A stretch of DNA of 64,000 bases from Rhabditoides inermis. Its lineage: Eukaryota; Nematoda; Chromadorea; Rhabditida; Rhabditidae. The stretch covers positions 385,001 to 449,000 of the forward strand of contig CAWZYM010000094.1 of the NCBI GenBank assembly GCA_963966185.1, given 5' to 3'. A model generated the notes under the pieces. That model was not told the DNA's origin and did not search any database. It saw nothing but the letters and a program-made list of their open reading frames with translations. The position numbers were made by a program, and so were the translations under genes. Below are positions 12,094 through 22,644 of the stretch, in pieces. The stretch's first letter is position 1; each line of letters starts with the position of its first letter.

Positions 12094-15000
12094 ACCGAAT
12101 CCCTCTCGCGTGTTGTCCACGGATATGTGAACGTACTCCTCCGTCGCGAATCCACCTGTATGAGTAAAAAACGTAAGTTAAAAAAATGAACATTTACCTG
12201 TAGCGACCGCAGAAAGGTAGCGGCGATGATCGGTGATCGATTCCATACAGAACACGATCACTTAAACACACACAATTATATAGCCTGCGCCAGAGCGATA
12301 GTTTTCGATCTACCTCGCTTGCAGTTCGAAACACGGTGCCATAACCGTCTGCCTCTCTTGTTTTGCGCGCTATTGCTGAGAACTGACTCTCCGTCTTCCT
12401 CTGATCTACCCCACCGCGCGCAACTTATTGCGAGCATAGAACTATATGTATAATGTATTCATACAAATATTGTTTGAAAACAATTTAGAATACCCACCTC
12501 GACTAGTCTTGCTTGCGTTTTGCAACGCTGCGTGGAACACTTCGGGGGTATTTTTCTCCATCTAAATATATTGTAAATGCATACGTTTCCACTTTTGTTT
12601 CACCTTTCTTTTGTAGGTGATTCCGAGAAGTGGATTCGTATTTGTGATGCCCTAAAATTTGTGATAAGCGCATCACAAAAAAAGTTGAACCTCAAAAGCC
12701 GCGGCGAAAATGCGGCAATGTGGGAGATCGACAGCTCGAGTTACGTCATTGTAGATGAGAGCAAGCTGGAAACATCAAGAATCAAGATTCCCCCTTTTTA
12801 TTTATAGATCATATGTACATATTAGATTTTGGTACGCGCAATATGATATTAATCACCATATAAGAGCAATATAGTAGGACTCACATCGTAGAGATTCATC
12901 TTCACCAGGAAAGCTGCAATCATCGAAGCCTGACTGCAATATAAAAGTATACTATCTGGCGAAACTACTTCCCTGTAATAAAAGTTGATTCGTAGAAGTA
13001 GTTCCTTGTAAGCTTGTAACAGAATTATCTTTTAAAAGGACTTCTTCCGTAAGAGAAGAGTTTGTGTTACTCAACGTAATGCAACAAAAGCTCATGCATT
13101 TTATCAATCGAAATAGTAAACAAACTTGCTCTTTCTGCAATAAAAACTAATGCGAGCAAATGTTGTATGTCGGGAAATTGATTTCGGTATCCGATCGATT
13201 ATATATTAACTTGTTGAACTATTGGAGCAGGTTTGTGTACTATTTCGATTGATAAAATGTATGAGCTTTTGTTGCATTACGTTGAGTAACACAAACTCTT
13301 CTCTTACGGAAGTCCTTTTAAAAGATAATGAATGTACTTTTATTGGTTTTCATAAATATATATATATACATTAACATAAAATCTTTTCATAAAAATCTAT
13401 CTACATTAAGAACCACAAAACATTTTTTTTAAAGAAATTCAACAGTTCACTCACCTTGTTGAGTCCAAAATTGTATAAAATTTGCAAAAAAGAGTTCAGG
13501 TAATGCTGATGGGAAAACTTACATTTCCAATGTCATTTCTATGTAAAATCATATATTACAAAAGGTTTGCCGTCAGACGGAACCGAACTCGAGCCATGTG
13601 TCTCAACGGGCGCAATCGCTAACCACAACACTACTGTGCGCACGGCAAAGGAAGCGATCTAAACGATATCAGTGCAATCCACAGGCAGTGCGGATTGTGC
13701 ACCTCCTGTCTGCTGGGGGCAGCCGGTGCGCGCCACCCCCCCCCCCTAGAAAACGTTCCGTACACGGGGGATTGCCTGCCCCTCAGGGGGCGCGCGCGCG
13801 TATCTCGCTTCCTACAACAGCTAGCGTTACCAAAATCGAAACTTAACCATTTTAACATCCTGATAACATCTATCAGCATCACATTGTTCTCGTAAAGATT
13901 CTAAGGAACCTTTCGTTAGATCGCCTTTTGCCGATTCTAGCGCGCGACTAGGGTTAACACAAACCAACCAGCGCTGCCGCGCTGGTTGTAATGTTTCATA
14001 GTTTTTGCTATTGACAGCCGGGGTCAGTTGGCGAAACTCAGTCGCGAGCGAGAGAGGTCAGACAGCGTGGGAAAGACTCGAGTGTGTGGCGGCCTCTTTG
14101 ATTCACGTGCAGGCTTCTTGGATCGATATTAGCGTTTGAATGCGCGCTTGGGTCTCCTCACGACTAGAAGGTAGATCGAATGCGACAAGAGGGTAGATCA
14201 ATTTTCTACAGGAATCCGGCATTCCTTTCCTTTCTCTGCTAGCGCGCGGTCGCGTGCCTTCCCCTGTTATTCCCCCGACCCCTGAACAATGCTGTGCGGC
14301 GGAGGACATTAACCGGACTGGTACTCGATTTTGCTACTCTCTACATCTACGGCATTGAGACTGGAGAGGAATCCTCGAAGACGATGAAACTCTCGGAGAC
14401 GTCTCTTCGCGATCGATCGTTGAAGCCCGGATCTTCCGCCGCCGAGATCGAAACTTCCCCAGAAGCCGCAAGCAGGGGATGACAAGCACCACCAACAGCA
14501 CGCACGCATCCACGGGACTACCGAAATCCGTGTTATTGGGACTCGCAGTAGGCGTTGCATTACTGTATTTTACCGTAAACTTGCCGTAATTTACATAATT
14601 GTAATGTGCTATTTGATTCGAGATAAATATTCTGATTCTGATTCTGAATCCGGCGAACTATCTCCCTGAATAATATCATACTCTAGAGACCCTTCACTTC
14701 ATGACGCCTCTTCATATAAGAAAAATGTCTGATCGAACTTACGCTCGAATAGTGACCGATATCGTCTGCAGCGTTGTGAACAGTTCCTAAAATGTATTTA
14801 TTCAATTTACGTATCTCGGAAATTGAAGACAGAACTGAATGAGCATTGTAAACATCTCGCGATGTTCTTTGATTGTGATGTTTGAGGAGCTCGTCTACTC
14901 GGCACAACAAAGTTTCTTGTTAGTGGCTTTTCCCCCGGCTGATCGTTTCTGATCACCGAACTTTCGTTCCACTTGTGACTATTTCGTGTTATCAAAACGA

Positions 15001-15756
15001 TTAAAAATCGTTAGAATAGACGATTGGCCCAGAACTCACACTGTTCGTAAGTTTCTGATCGTATTGCGGACCGAAAACGAATTGAGGCATGTTGTAGAAG
15101 CTTGCAATCGTAGCCGTCACCATCACACCTGATGAAAGAATTATGGGTCATTCTCAAAATAGCTTAAAAATAGTTGAGAGGGAAGGCGGAAAGTCCGGAG
15201 GCAGTTAGAACACTGCCAGAAAGGTAGATCGAAGTTTGGCGCAGAAAGGAAATAAAAAGTCACCATCCGGACACACTCACCATCCGGACACAGCGGCCCA
15301 ATCACCATGTCAATGCCCTCATCGACCATTTCTATCAGCATACCAGCTGACTGGGCATCCGAACACTCGCTGTACTTCAATGTGATACTGTAAGAGTATT
15401 GTAAGTTACTGCACTATAGAAAAATGTTAGAAACATGTTATTGACATCTGAACTCACTTTATGTCATTGAACCACGGCAACAGATTTTCTTGTTTGATCC
15501 GATCCCAAGCTACCAAAATGCCTGGAGAAACTGTAATGGAAAACTCAAAAAAAATTGTACCTGGTCCGATCTTGTCTATGTTGTATTTAACCAGCGGAGG
15601 AATTCCGCCACTGCCAATCAGACCAACATGAAGCATCTAAACAGAACCATCGAGCTCTGGCCACTCAAAACTCACCCGCGGCGTATACGCGACGGCTTGC
15701 GCGTCGGCGGGCGCGAGTGCCGCGCGGAAGAGCAGCAGAAGGAAGACGATGCGCAT
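5863..15756 (-). CDS. Receptor-type guanylate cyclase (gcy family)
   Basis: Single-pass receptor making cGMP from GTP, read from exons spread over 9.9 kb. Exon 1 (15756-15676) encodes a signal peptide ([20 protein letters not shown]). Extracellular ligand-binding exons follow (for example [20 protein letters not shown], and [11 protein letters not shown] near 15.3 kb). The membrane segment near 9.9 kb reads [16 protein letters not shown]. The kinase-homology domain (9.5-7.9 kb) is a pseudokinase: [10 protein letters not shown] replaces HRD, LYGLDF replaces DFG, VAPE is kept. The dimerisation helix [20 protein letters not shown] precedes the cyclase domain, which has metal-binding [16 protein letters not shown] (guanine-specifying Glu), [17 protein letters not shown] (guanine Cys and catalytic Arg), and a terminal exon [20 protein letters not shown]. 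Key catalytic residues are present, so it is probably active. It is head to head with merlin. Which gcy paralogue it matches is not resolvable here. Confidence 0.92.
6221..6420. mobile_element. MITE family A, copy 1
   Basis: Terminal inverted repeats CACGGCCCGGATAGTTGCAC (6221-6240) and CTCGAACTATCCGGACCGTG at 6401-6420 bound a 200-bp element in the guanylate cyclase intron between the ASRMESNGK and [10 protein letters not shown] exons, 12 bases from the 5' splice site. The exons still join in frame across it. Confidence 0.85.
7197..7373. mobile_element. MITE family A, copy 2
   Basis: Left end CACGGTTCGGATAGTTGCAC, right end GTGCAACTATCCGGGCCGTT; 177 bp, in the next guanylate cyclase intron. 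Confidence 0.85.
10995..11109. mobile_element. MITE family A, copy 3
   Basis: Left end GACGGTTCGGATAGTTGCAC, right end GTGCAACTATTCGGGCCGTG; 115 bp in an intron of the extracellular-domain region. The flanking GCCCCC may be a target duplication. Confidence 0.85.
11461..11646. mobile_element. MITE family B, copy 1
   Basis: Starts TATAGCCTGCGCCAGAGCGATAG and ends TTGCGAGCATAGAACTATAG, with a short inverted TATAG terminus. It is about 90 percent similar by eye to 12279-12446, with one extra internal tandem copy of GAGAGCTGACTCTCCGTCTT. It lies in a guanylate cyclase intron. A fragment (CGCTTGCAGTTCGAAATACGGTG) recurs near 3347-3370. Confidence 0.75.
11918..12094 (+). repeat. (CT)n tract, GA on the transcribed strand after a 5' splice site
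   Basis: About 170 bases of CT/CCCT repeats. On the minus strand it begins GTGAGAGAAAGAGAGAGAG immediately after a guanylate cyclase exon ending GGGATTCG. Confidence 0.9.
12279..12446. mobile_element. MITE family B, copy 2
   Basis: Same termini and body as 11461-11646 (TATAGCCTGCGCCAGAGCG to GCGAGCATAGAACTATA), 168 bp, two introns away in the same gene. Confidence 0.75.
13025..13327. mobile_element. Long inverted repeat (foldback element), ~100-bp arms
   Basis: The left arm at 13025-13133 and right arm at 13231-13327 are near-perfect reverse complements, sharing TTTTAAAAGGACTT, GTAAGAGAAGAGTTTGTG and TTACTCAACGTAATGCAAC, around a loop of about 97 bases. It is in a guanylate cyclase intron, so the pre-mRNA could form a roughly 100-bp hairpin. 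Confidence 0.85.
13565..13641 (-). repeat. tRNA-derived sequence, minus strand
   Basis: On the minus strand GTGTTGTGGTTAGCGATTG resembles an A-box region and GAGTTCGGTTCC a B-box, spaced as in a tRNA. No good acceptor stem is visible, so a SINE head or pseudo-tRNA is the best reading. Confidence 0.45.
14300..14646 (+). mobile_element. Retroposon fragment with (ATTCTG)n tail (family R1), copy 1
   Basis: Shares ATCTTCCGCCGC, CCCCAGAAGCCG, CCACGGGACTACCGAAATCC, GTAGGCGTTGCATTACTGTA and GATTCGAGATAAATATTCTG with 61835-62104, and its 3' end with 36262-36356 and (inverted) 39909-40031. It ends in ATTCTGATTCTGATTCTG. Variable 5' truncation with a constant repetitive 3' tail is the mark of target-primed retroposons. 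It sits in a guanylate cyclase intron on the opposite strand. Confidence 0.7.
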
Positions 15757-16473
15757 CGACTATGACTCTATCACAACTGGACTGATACTTATGAGGACAG
15801 CCGAAGGAAGCCGCACACTGCATATTTATTGCAAGGATTTCCTAGAATCAGCATGCTCAGAATCACAGAACACAATATTGTTCCTCATCTATCTCTCTGT
15901 GTCTCTATTTTTTATTTATAAACTTGTTTACATTTCTATCGATCTTTCCATCTTTGCATCTCTAGATCTCTACATATATTTTTTATATTTCTCTATCGCT
16001 GTGTCTCTCCTCTCTCTCTCTCTCTCCTCTCTAATTTCTACTCTCTAATTTTCTTACTGTAATCCTTATTTTTTTTATCATATAACATTATGTTTTTACC
16101 ACAACAGTAAACACTTTTCTTATGAAATCCCTATTTTTAACAAGGACATCGAAACATTTTACAAATGTGATATTCTGGGAGTGTTTATTCGTGCGTTCGG
16201 TTTGTACACCACAATCTTGCACCAAACACGTTACGTAGTGTTTTATTTTTGCATTCGTCGTTGTTGTTTGTTTGCATTGTTTTATATTGTTGTTTTGTTC
16301 TTGGCATTGTGAAACAGTGAAACTCAATCACAATTTGCAGAACTTAGTTACTGGCGTCTCGATGGGGATTGGCTAAAACGACTCGGTTGATTCCATCCAA
16401 CGTAACGTACATGTGAGTTGTTTTTGTTTCTTTTGATGTTGTTTCGAGCACAAACGAAACTGCAGAGTTGATC
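15757..16473. promoter_or_regulatory. Shared upstream region of guanylate cyclase (-) and merlin (+)
   Basis: The two genes are head to head with about 720 bases between start codons. The interval has TC-rich stretches at 15.9-16.05 kb and AT-rich DNA; no ORF with family support was seen. Any promoter or trans-splice site here is inferred from position only. Confidence 0.5.
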
Positions 16474-19400
16474 ATGGGGCTGTTCCCGTTCCTGTCCGGC
16501 TACAGCAAGCCCGTCATGGTCAAGGTCACCACCATGGACGCCGACCTCGACAACATACAGATCGACGTGAGTGTTTATATATATATATTTATTCATAGTG
16601 GAATCAAATGACATGATCAATGGGTTGACAATGTAAAAAGTGCACAGTTTGAGACTAAACGACGTATTGACTTCTTTACGATGACCCGTCCGTTTGTATT
16701 TATTTTGTTTATCAACCTGATTCCGACATACTATATTAGCATGATGGGTGATCTGGTAGCACACACACAGTCGTGCGGCGTGTGTCGTGACGGTTTTTGG
16801 TAGATATGGTTCGTGAACATAGTGAAGACGTGAAGTGACCAGTTCCGGATGGCCGGATGCGTATTGATATTATGATTGGTGATTAGAACTTCAATCGCTC
16901 CGTTGCAGCCGGATTGGACGGGTCGCACGCTGTTCGACACTGTGTGTCGCATCATCGGCCTCCGCGAGATATGGTACTTTGGCCTGCAGTTCACCAACAA
17001 GAAGGGCCTCCCCTGCTGGCTCCAAATGGACAAGAGCGTGAGTACCGAGCGCATTTATAAATCAATAAAACTTCACCTATCACTTAATCAATAACCGATC
17101 AATACATCCATGTGTTCAGATCATGAAGCAGGACGTGCCGAAGGTGGGCGGGGTGATGAACCTGCTGTTCCTCGTCAAGTTCTACCCGGAAGACGTGGAG
17201 GAGGAGCTCATACAAGACCTCACACGACACCTATTCTTCCTACAAATCAAACAGGTCGGTTATCAGTTATCATGTTTTCAATTTGGTGATTACAATTTCG
17301 GAATGTGTTGATTATCGATGATCGATTGCAGGCGATTCTGTCGATGGACCTGTACTGCTCGGCTGAGGCTTCGGTGCTGCTCGCCTCATTCGCCGTACAG
17401 GCCATGGTTGGTGTGTCTAATGTTTTCTCTTCTGTTTATTTTGACTATTGTATTAACGTCGCTGTACAGGCGGTGAGTATCTGAAATTATTTTTTATGTC
17501 TGTCCTGCCATTCTCATCCCCTCGTTTCTAGCACGGCGACTGTCGCTCGTCGAATGATATGGAGCTGGAGCTGTCGCGTCTGCTGCCCAGCGCCGTCATC
17601 GAATCATTCGACATGACACCCAACATGTGGGCGGAAAGGATACGCAGATGGTGGAACAACAACAACGGACAGACAAAGTGGGGCGCTTGTTCGATGTTGT
17701 TTGTTGTTTTGTTTACGATGTTGTTTACGTAAACTGTTCTGCAGAGAGGACGCCGAGATGGAGTACCTGCGCGTGGCGCAAGACCTCGAGATGTACGGCA
17801 TACAGTACTACCCCATCAGTGTGCGTTGTGTTTCGAAGTGTGCTCTGTGTTTTGGTGACTCGTGTGTTTCAGAACAAGAAGGAGACGGACCTGCATGTGG
17901 GTATCTCGGCGCACGGAATAGGGATATACAAGGGCGCCAATCGAATCACCCCCAGGCCATTCTTCTCCTGGAGCGAGATCAAACACATACAGTTCAAAAA
18001 CAAACAGGTGCGATTGTTGATAGCATTTATCCGGAATCGTTGTAGCTGAACATGACATCGCATATCAGATCCAATATGAAAGAAAGCTTAGAGTAGTACC
18101 AAGTTCTTGGTAGGCTAATGTAGGATGGATATAGGTTAGCAATCAAAGTTAGTTGTGGATGAATGTTAAACACTTCAAATCTGCGCGGTCCCGCGGTCAC
18201 CCCCGTTGTTCCAGTTCGAGATGCGCACCGTGGAGGGCTCGACTATTTCGTTCCGCGCGTGCGAGCCGCTGATGAACATGTCGATTCTGGACCTGTGCAT
18301 CGGCACACACAACCTGTACCTGCGGAGACGGCAGCCAGACCTGCTGGAGGTGCAGCAGATGAAGGCGCAGGCAAAGGAGCAGAGGGAGAGGAGACAGGTG
18401 CGCATTTCTCAACGTTGACATGCACATAAGACCACCGTAATCGAACGTTTTATTTATATTCTTAGATGTGCGATTATGAAAATGGAAATGGATCAAAGTT
18501 TGATTTGTAGTGGAGAGAGAGAGAGAGTTGGAACGCGGGCCGGACACTTGGATAACGAGAGTCGCACGGTGTGTTTGCAGGCCGAGTTGCTGGCGCTGTC
18601 TCGGGAGCGCGAGTGTCGACTGGCGGCCGAGCAGGAGCAGGAGAGACTCACACACCAACTACAGCTCATGCAGCAGCAACTGCACGCCGCCAAGGTTTGG
18701 ATGCATTGCGCATTGCATGTGATGTGCATTCTGTATGTTTCATGATTCCACCGACTGCCTCCGCAGAGTAATCTCTCGAATCGACGGCTACCTTTAATTT
18801 ACGTGTCGTGATTATGTGTTTGGTTCCGAAAAGAACCGTTGTATTTGCTGTTTGTTCAGGAAACGGTGCCCTTTACACTAACACTTACTTACCTAACTAC
18901 AGTTGGTGGACAAATCAGTTGCCGCCAGTAGAGAGCGCGGAGTGAACAGAGTGCGAGGCGGCAAAAATCGATAGACATGCGGGAGCATATGAATAAATTC
19001 ACATTCAAACTTTCGCGCGCGCGCAATTTTCAAATGCGGGACGGGCGAACGGAGTGGTGGCGGAACTTAATATTCCCTGAACTGTAGTTCAGGAGACAGT
19101 GCGTAAGACGGAGGAGACGGCGGAGCAGCTGGCGGAGAAGGCGCGGGCGAGCGAGCAGGGCGCACTCGACTACGCACAGAGGGCCAGGGAGGCCGAGGCA
19201 GAGTGCCATCGCATCAAGATCAACAGCATCAAGGTCGGGGATCGAACCATTGAAAGTCATTTATCCGACAAGCAGTAATAAGATGCCTAGAGCCGACGGT
19301 TTGACGGGTATTACATTCAGGGTGTGATTATAGTTGTGTTGTTTTCAGTCGGAGGAGGCTCGTGTGCGTTTGGAGCGCGCGTCGCGGGAAGCGGACATGT

Positions 19401-20110
19401 TTGCGGGGAGGAGGCTGTCTCAGCCGGGAGGCGGCATCTCAGTCGGGGGAGGAGGAGGAGGGGCGATGAGCGACCGCGGCAGACAGTACTCGAGTCATGC
19501 CGCTATCGTCAACGCAGCCGAGCAGGTTTGTGGGATTATCGATTGTGTTATCGATCGATTCACATGTTCATTTGCAGGGCAGTTGGCCGATGTCTGTGTC
19601 GGTTCACGGCACGTTGTCTCACCACCAGTTGATGAGCAGTGGAGAGGAGAGGGTGGGGGGAGGAGGGGAGGGACCGGCGAAGATGCCCCCGCCTTCCTAC
19701 GACATGCGCCCGCAGCACCAAGTCAATGTGAGGTTTCTTTTGGTTCTTGTCTTTCTAATCGTTAAGGTCTCTTCGTAGTTGCGCTTTTTCAGCATTTTTA
19801 ATCATATTGCTGGAAAAGTGCGACAACTTTTTTGTTTAGCCGGTTGAATCCGGGGTCCTCCTCAACTATAAATAATTCTAATTATAACATAATACATAAT
19901 GTTCAACTATAAATATGTTGTTGTGTTTAGACTAGTGAGCCGGTGCTGCCGCCTGAGCTGGTGTCGATTCGACAGGAGCTGGAGAGGACACGACAAGAGT
20001 ACGAGGAGAAGCAGAGGAGGTTCCGACACAGACTCACGCAGTTCCGACAGGAGGTCGAGGGGCTCAAGAGGGAGGGCGCAGGTGAGGGGAGAGGGAGAGG
20101 TAGAGAGAGA

Positions 20111-20149
<39 letters not shown>

Positions 20150-20717
20150 GTTGCTGTTCAGTGGCTCGTGAGTGGACGGAGAACGAGGAGGCGAGTATCG
20201 CGAACCGCGAACGCGGCATGGACAGCAAGTACGCGTCCATCAGAATGGTCAGTCTTTGGAGTTTGTGTTTTGGAGTTGAGACTTGAGACTGCATTGTTTA
20301 TATTATAAAAAAATAGACGTTCTGATATATTGTTCAGCCAAAATCGAAAAGTGCTAGCTCGATAGAGAGCGGCTTCGAACAGTGAGGGGTGAGAGAGTTT
20401 GGAGTGAGTGTGAACAGCGTAGTGAGTGGATAGTAGGAAGGAAGTGCACATGTCAGGAACTGTTGCACACATCAGTTGCATAAAAAATGTATCTCGCAGT
20501 TCCTACCATGTGCACCTTTTTCCTACTGTCGGTGAGTGAAGCATGCACATGTGAGTGAGTGTGATATGATTGATTGTTTTTTCTCGGTGGCGCGTGTTGA
20601 ATTGTTGTGGGTTGCTGCTCATATTTTAGTGAGTGAGGGTGAATTGATGTTTGATTTCAGGGACTCAATGGATCTACTAAGCAAAGAGTGCAGACCGCCC
20701 ACGAACTATTGAACTAG
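16474..20717 (+). CDS. nfm-1: Merlin (NF2 tumour-suppressor homologue), FERM-domain protein
   Basis: Membrane-cytoskeleton linker and growth regulator. The N-terminal FERM domain is clear: [90 protein letters not shown] F2 start, [19 protein letters not shown], then F3 ending [17 protein letters not shown] and the merlin/ERM signature [19 protein letters not shown] long charged coiled coil follows ([15 protein letters not shown] and onward), a Gly/Ser-rich linker, a helical segment [20 protein letters not shown], and the end [13 protein letters not shown]. The tail is unlike the RYKTLRQ actin-binding end of ezrin/moesin, favouring merlin. An in-frame 24-codon tandem duplication occurs at one F2 exon end (17401-17472). 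It is first in a same-strand cluster. Confidence 0.9.
20429..20530. mobile_element. MITE family D, copy 1
   Basis: Left end GATAGTAGGAAGGAAGTGCACATG, right end CATGTGCACCTTTTTCCTACTGTC, an imperfect 24-bp inverted repeat bounding 102 bp in the last merlin intron. A second copy begins at 55848 and is interrupted by a foldback element. Confidence 0.75.
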
Positions 20718-21024
20718 AATTATCTATTTTCTACGATTGTATATAGTCGACTTTTTTCATTTTTACAAGTTGCTCCATTTCTCACAATTGCCAACGTTTT
20801 ACTAATATTGTGTCTTAATAACTACTTATTCCTATCGACGGCTATCCAACACGCACAGTGCCTTTATGATTACGCAAAGAAAGAAGAGATATATCGAATA
20901 ATATGCATAAACGTTTATTTGTACTTGTGCGTATTTCTGTGGTCGTTGAACAGTTGTTGGATTCAATCGAATATCTAATATTTATTGATTGGTGGTTATT
21001 GATTGATTGATTGATTGATCAGGG

Positions 21025-22582
21025 ATGTCTGGCGTGACAGTGAAGAGAAAGGCGGCGGTGGATCCGTCGCCAGCGAAGAAAGTGAAGACGAAGAAGGAAG
21101 AGGAGGAGATCGACAGTATCATTGGAGGACAGCAGAGGAAGAAGATCACTATCGAGGTGGGTACAAAAGAGAAGAAGTACGAATATATTTTTTTACTGTG
21201 AATAATATTATATTATTGAATACCACCGGTGGCTAAGAATCACTGGCTGTTTCTGAAACTCGAGACTCATTTCAGGAATTCTATGCCCTGGAGGACGCGC
21301 AGGCGAATGGGGTGGAGCTGCAGAATCTGAAGAGGGGATTCGGAGACGACGCGGCCGCCATTCGACAGTATCTGGAGGCTGTCGTCAAGGGAGAGGAGGT
21401 GGAGCAGGTATCGAGATCAACTTTTTGCTCTTTTCAGATGTTATTGAGTTACAAATCAGAAATTGTTGTGTTGTTGAAAAAAGTTTGCAACAGAATAATA
21501 ACTGAGGATCGTTTTCAGCCGGATCTGCTTCTGCCGATCTGCAGTATGCGTCGCTGCCATCGACTCGCGCAGTACAACATGACCACGCTGAAGAAGGACG
21601 CTGCGGAGAGGTGCGATGGTCTCCCCCCCTCTCTCTCTCCCCCTCTCTCTCTTTCTTTCTTTCTTTCTCCCCTCCCTCCTACCCTCGCTGCTTGCAGGCT
21701 GTCCAGCGTGGAGGCCAAGTACCTTCAGCTGCAGAACGCCTCGTCGGAGATCCACCATCTGCAGAAGGAGATTGCGCGCTGTCTCGAGTTCCGCTCGAGC
21801 GACGAGGGCATCGACCTCGTGCCGGTCGACGAGTTCAGGGAGAAGGTGCAACTTTGTGTTTCAGTTTATACTTTTCTAAGTAATAGCCGATGTGTTGATT
21901 TCAGCACACATCGAAACGATTTTCCAGACTTTATTCGTTCCTCATCTCATTCGCTGTGAGACCTAGTGCGAAACTTGAGCGCTACACGAAAATGCAATAT
22001 GCAATATACAAAGGAGCGATATACAATATACATATACGATAAAATGTGCAAATAAGCGAAAATACAAAGCGAACGAAACATTTTCATGGTGTTGTTTGAG
22101 GCTCCGGCGAACCTGTCCCGTGCGGAGTGCACGAGCGACGAGCACAAGCTGCGCGTGGCGCGCCTCAACTACGAGATGCTGCAGAGGAAGGAGTGAGTGA
22201 GAACCGGGTATTATGAAATGTGGATGGATATTGGATATGGACAACGAGTGGATGTGGAAGAGGAAGGAATGAGTAGTTGGGATGGACAAGTACAACTGGG
22301 TTGGGACATAGTTGACATGTGCATGTGCGATAGGGTGGATGTGGAAGAGGAGTGCGAGTGGTAGGGGATAGAAGATATTGACCGCTTCCAGACTGGTGTC
22401 CACTCTGACCGAGTTGGAGGGCCGGCGCGCAGTGCTCAACTCGGACATCACCAAGAAGGAGCAGCGACTCGGCGCCGTCCCCGTAGAGCTCGACAAGATT
22501 GCCAAGGTGCGTCTGGGTGTTCAGGTTCACATGCACACACCACAGACGCAGCATACTTTTTATACTAGAATCTATATCCTTG

Positions 22583-22644
<62 letters not shown>

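Noticed and set aside
11809..12155. Arg-Glu-rich open frames on the minus strand
   Set aside because: Same dinucleotide-repeat artefact inside a guanylate cyclase intron.
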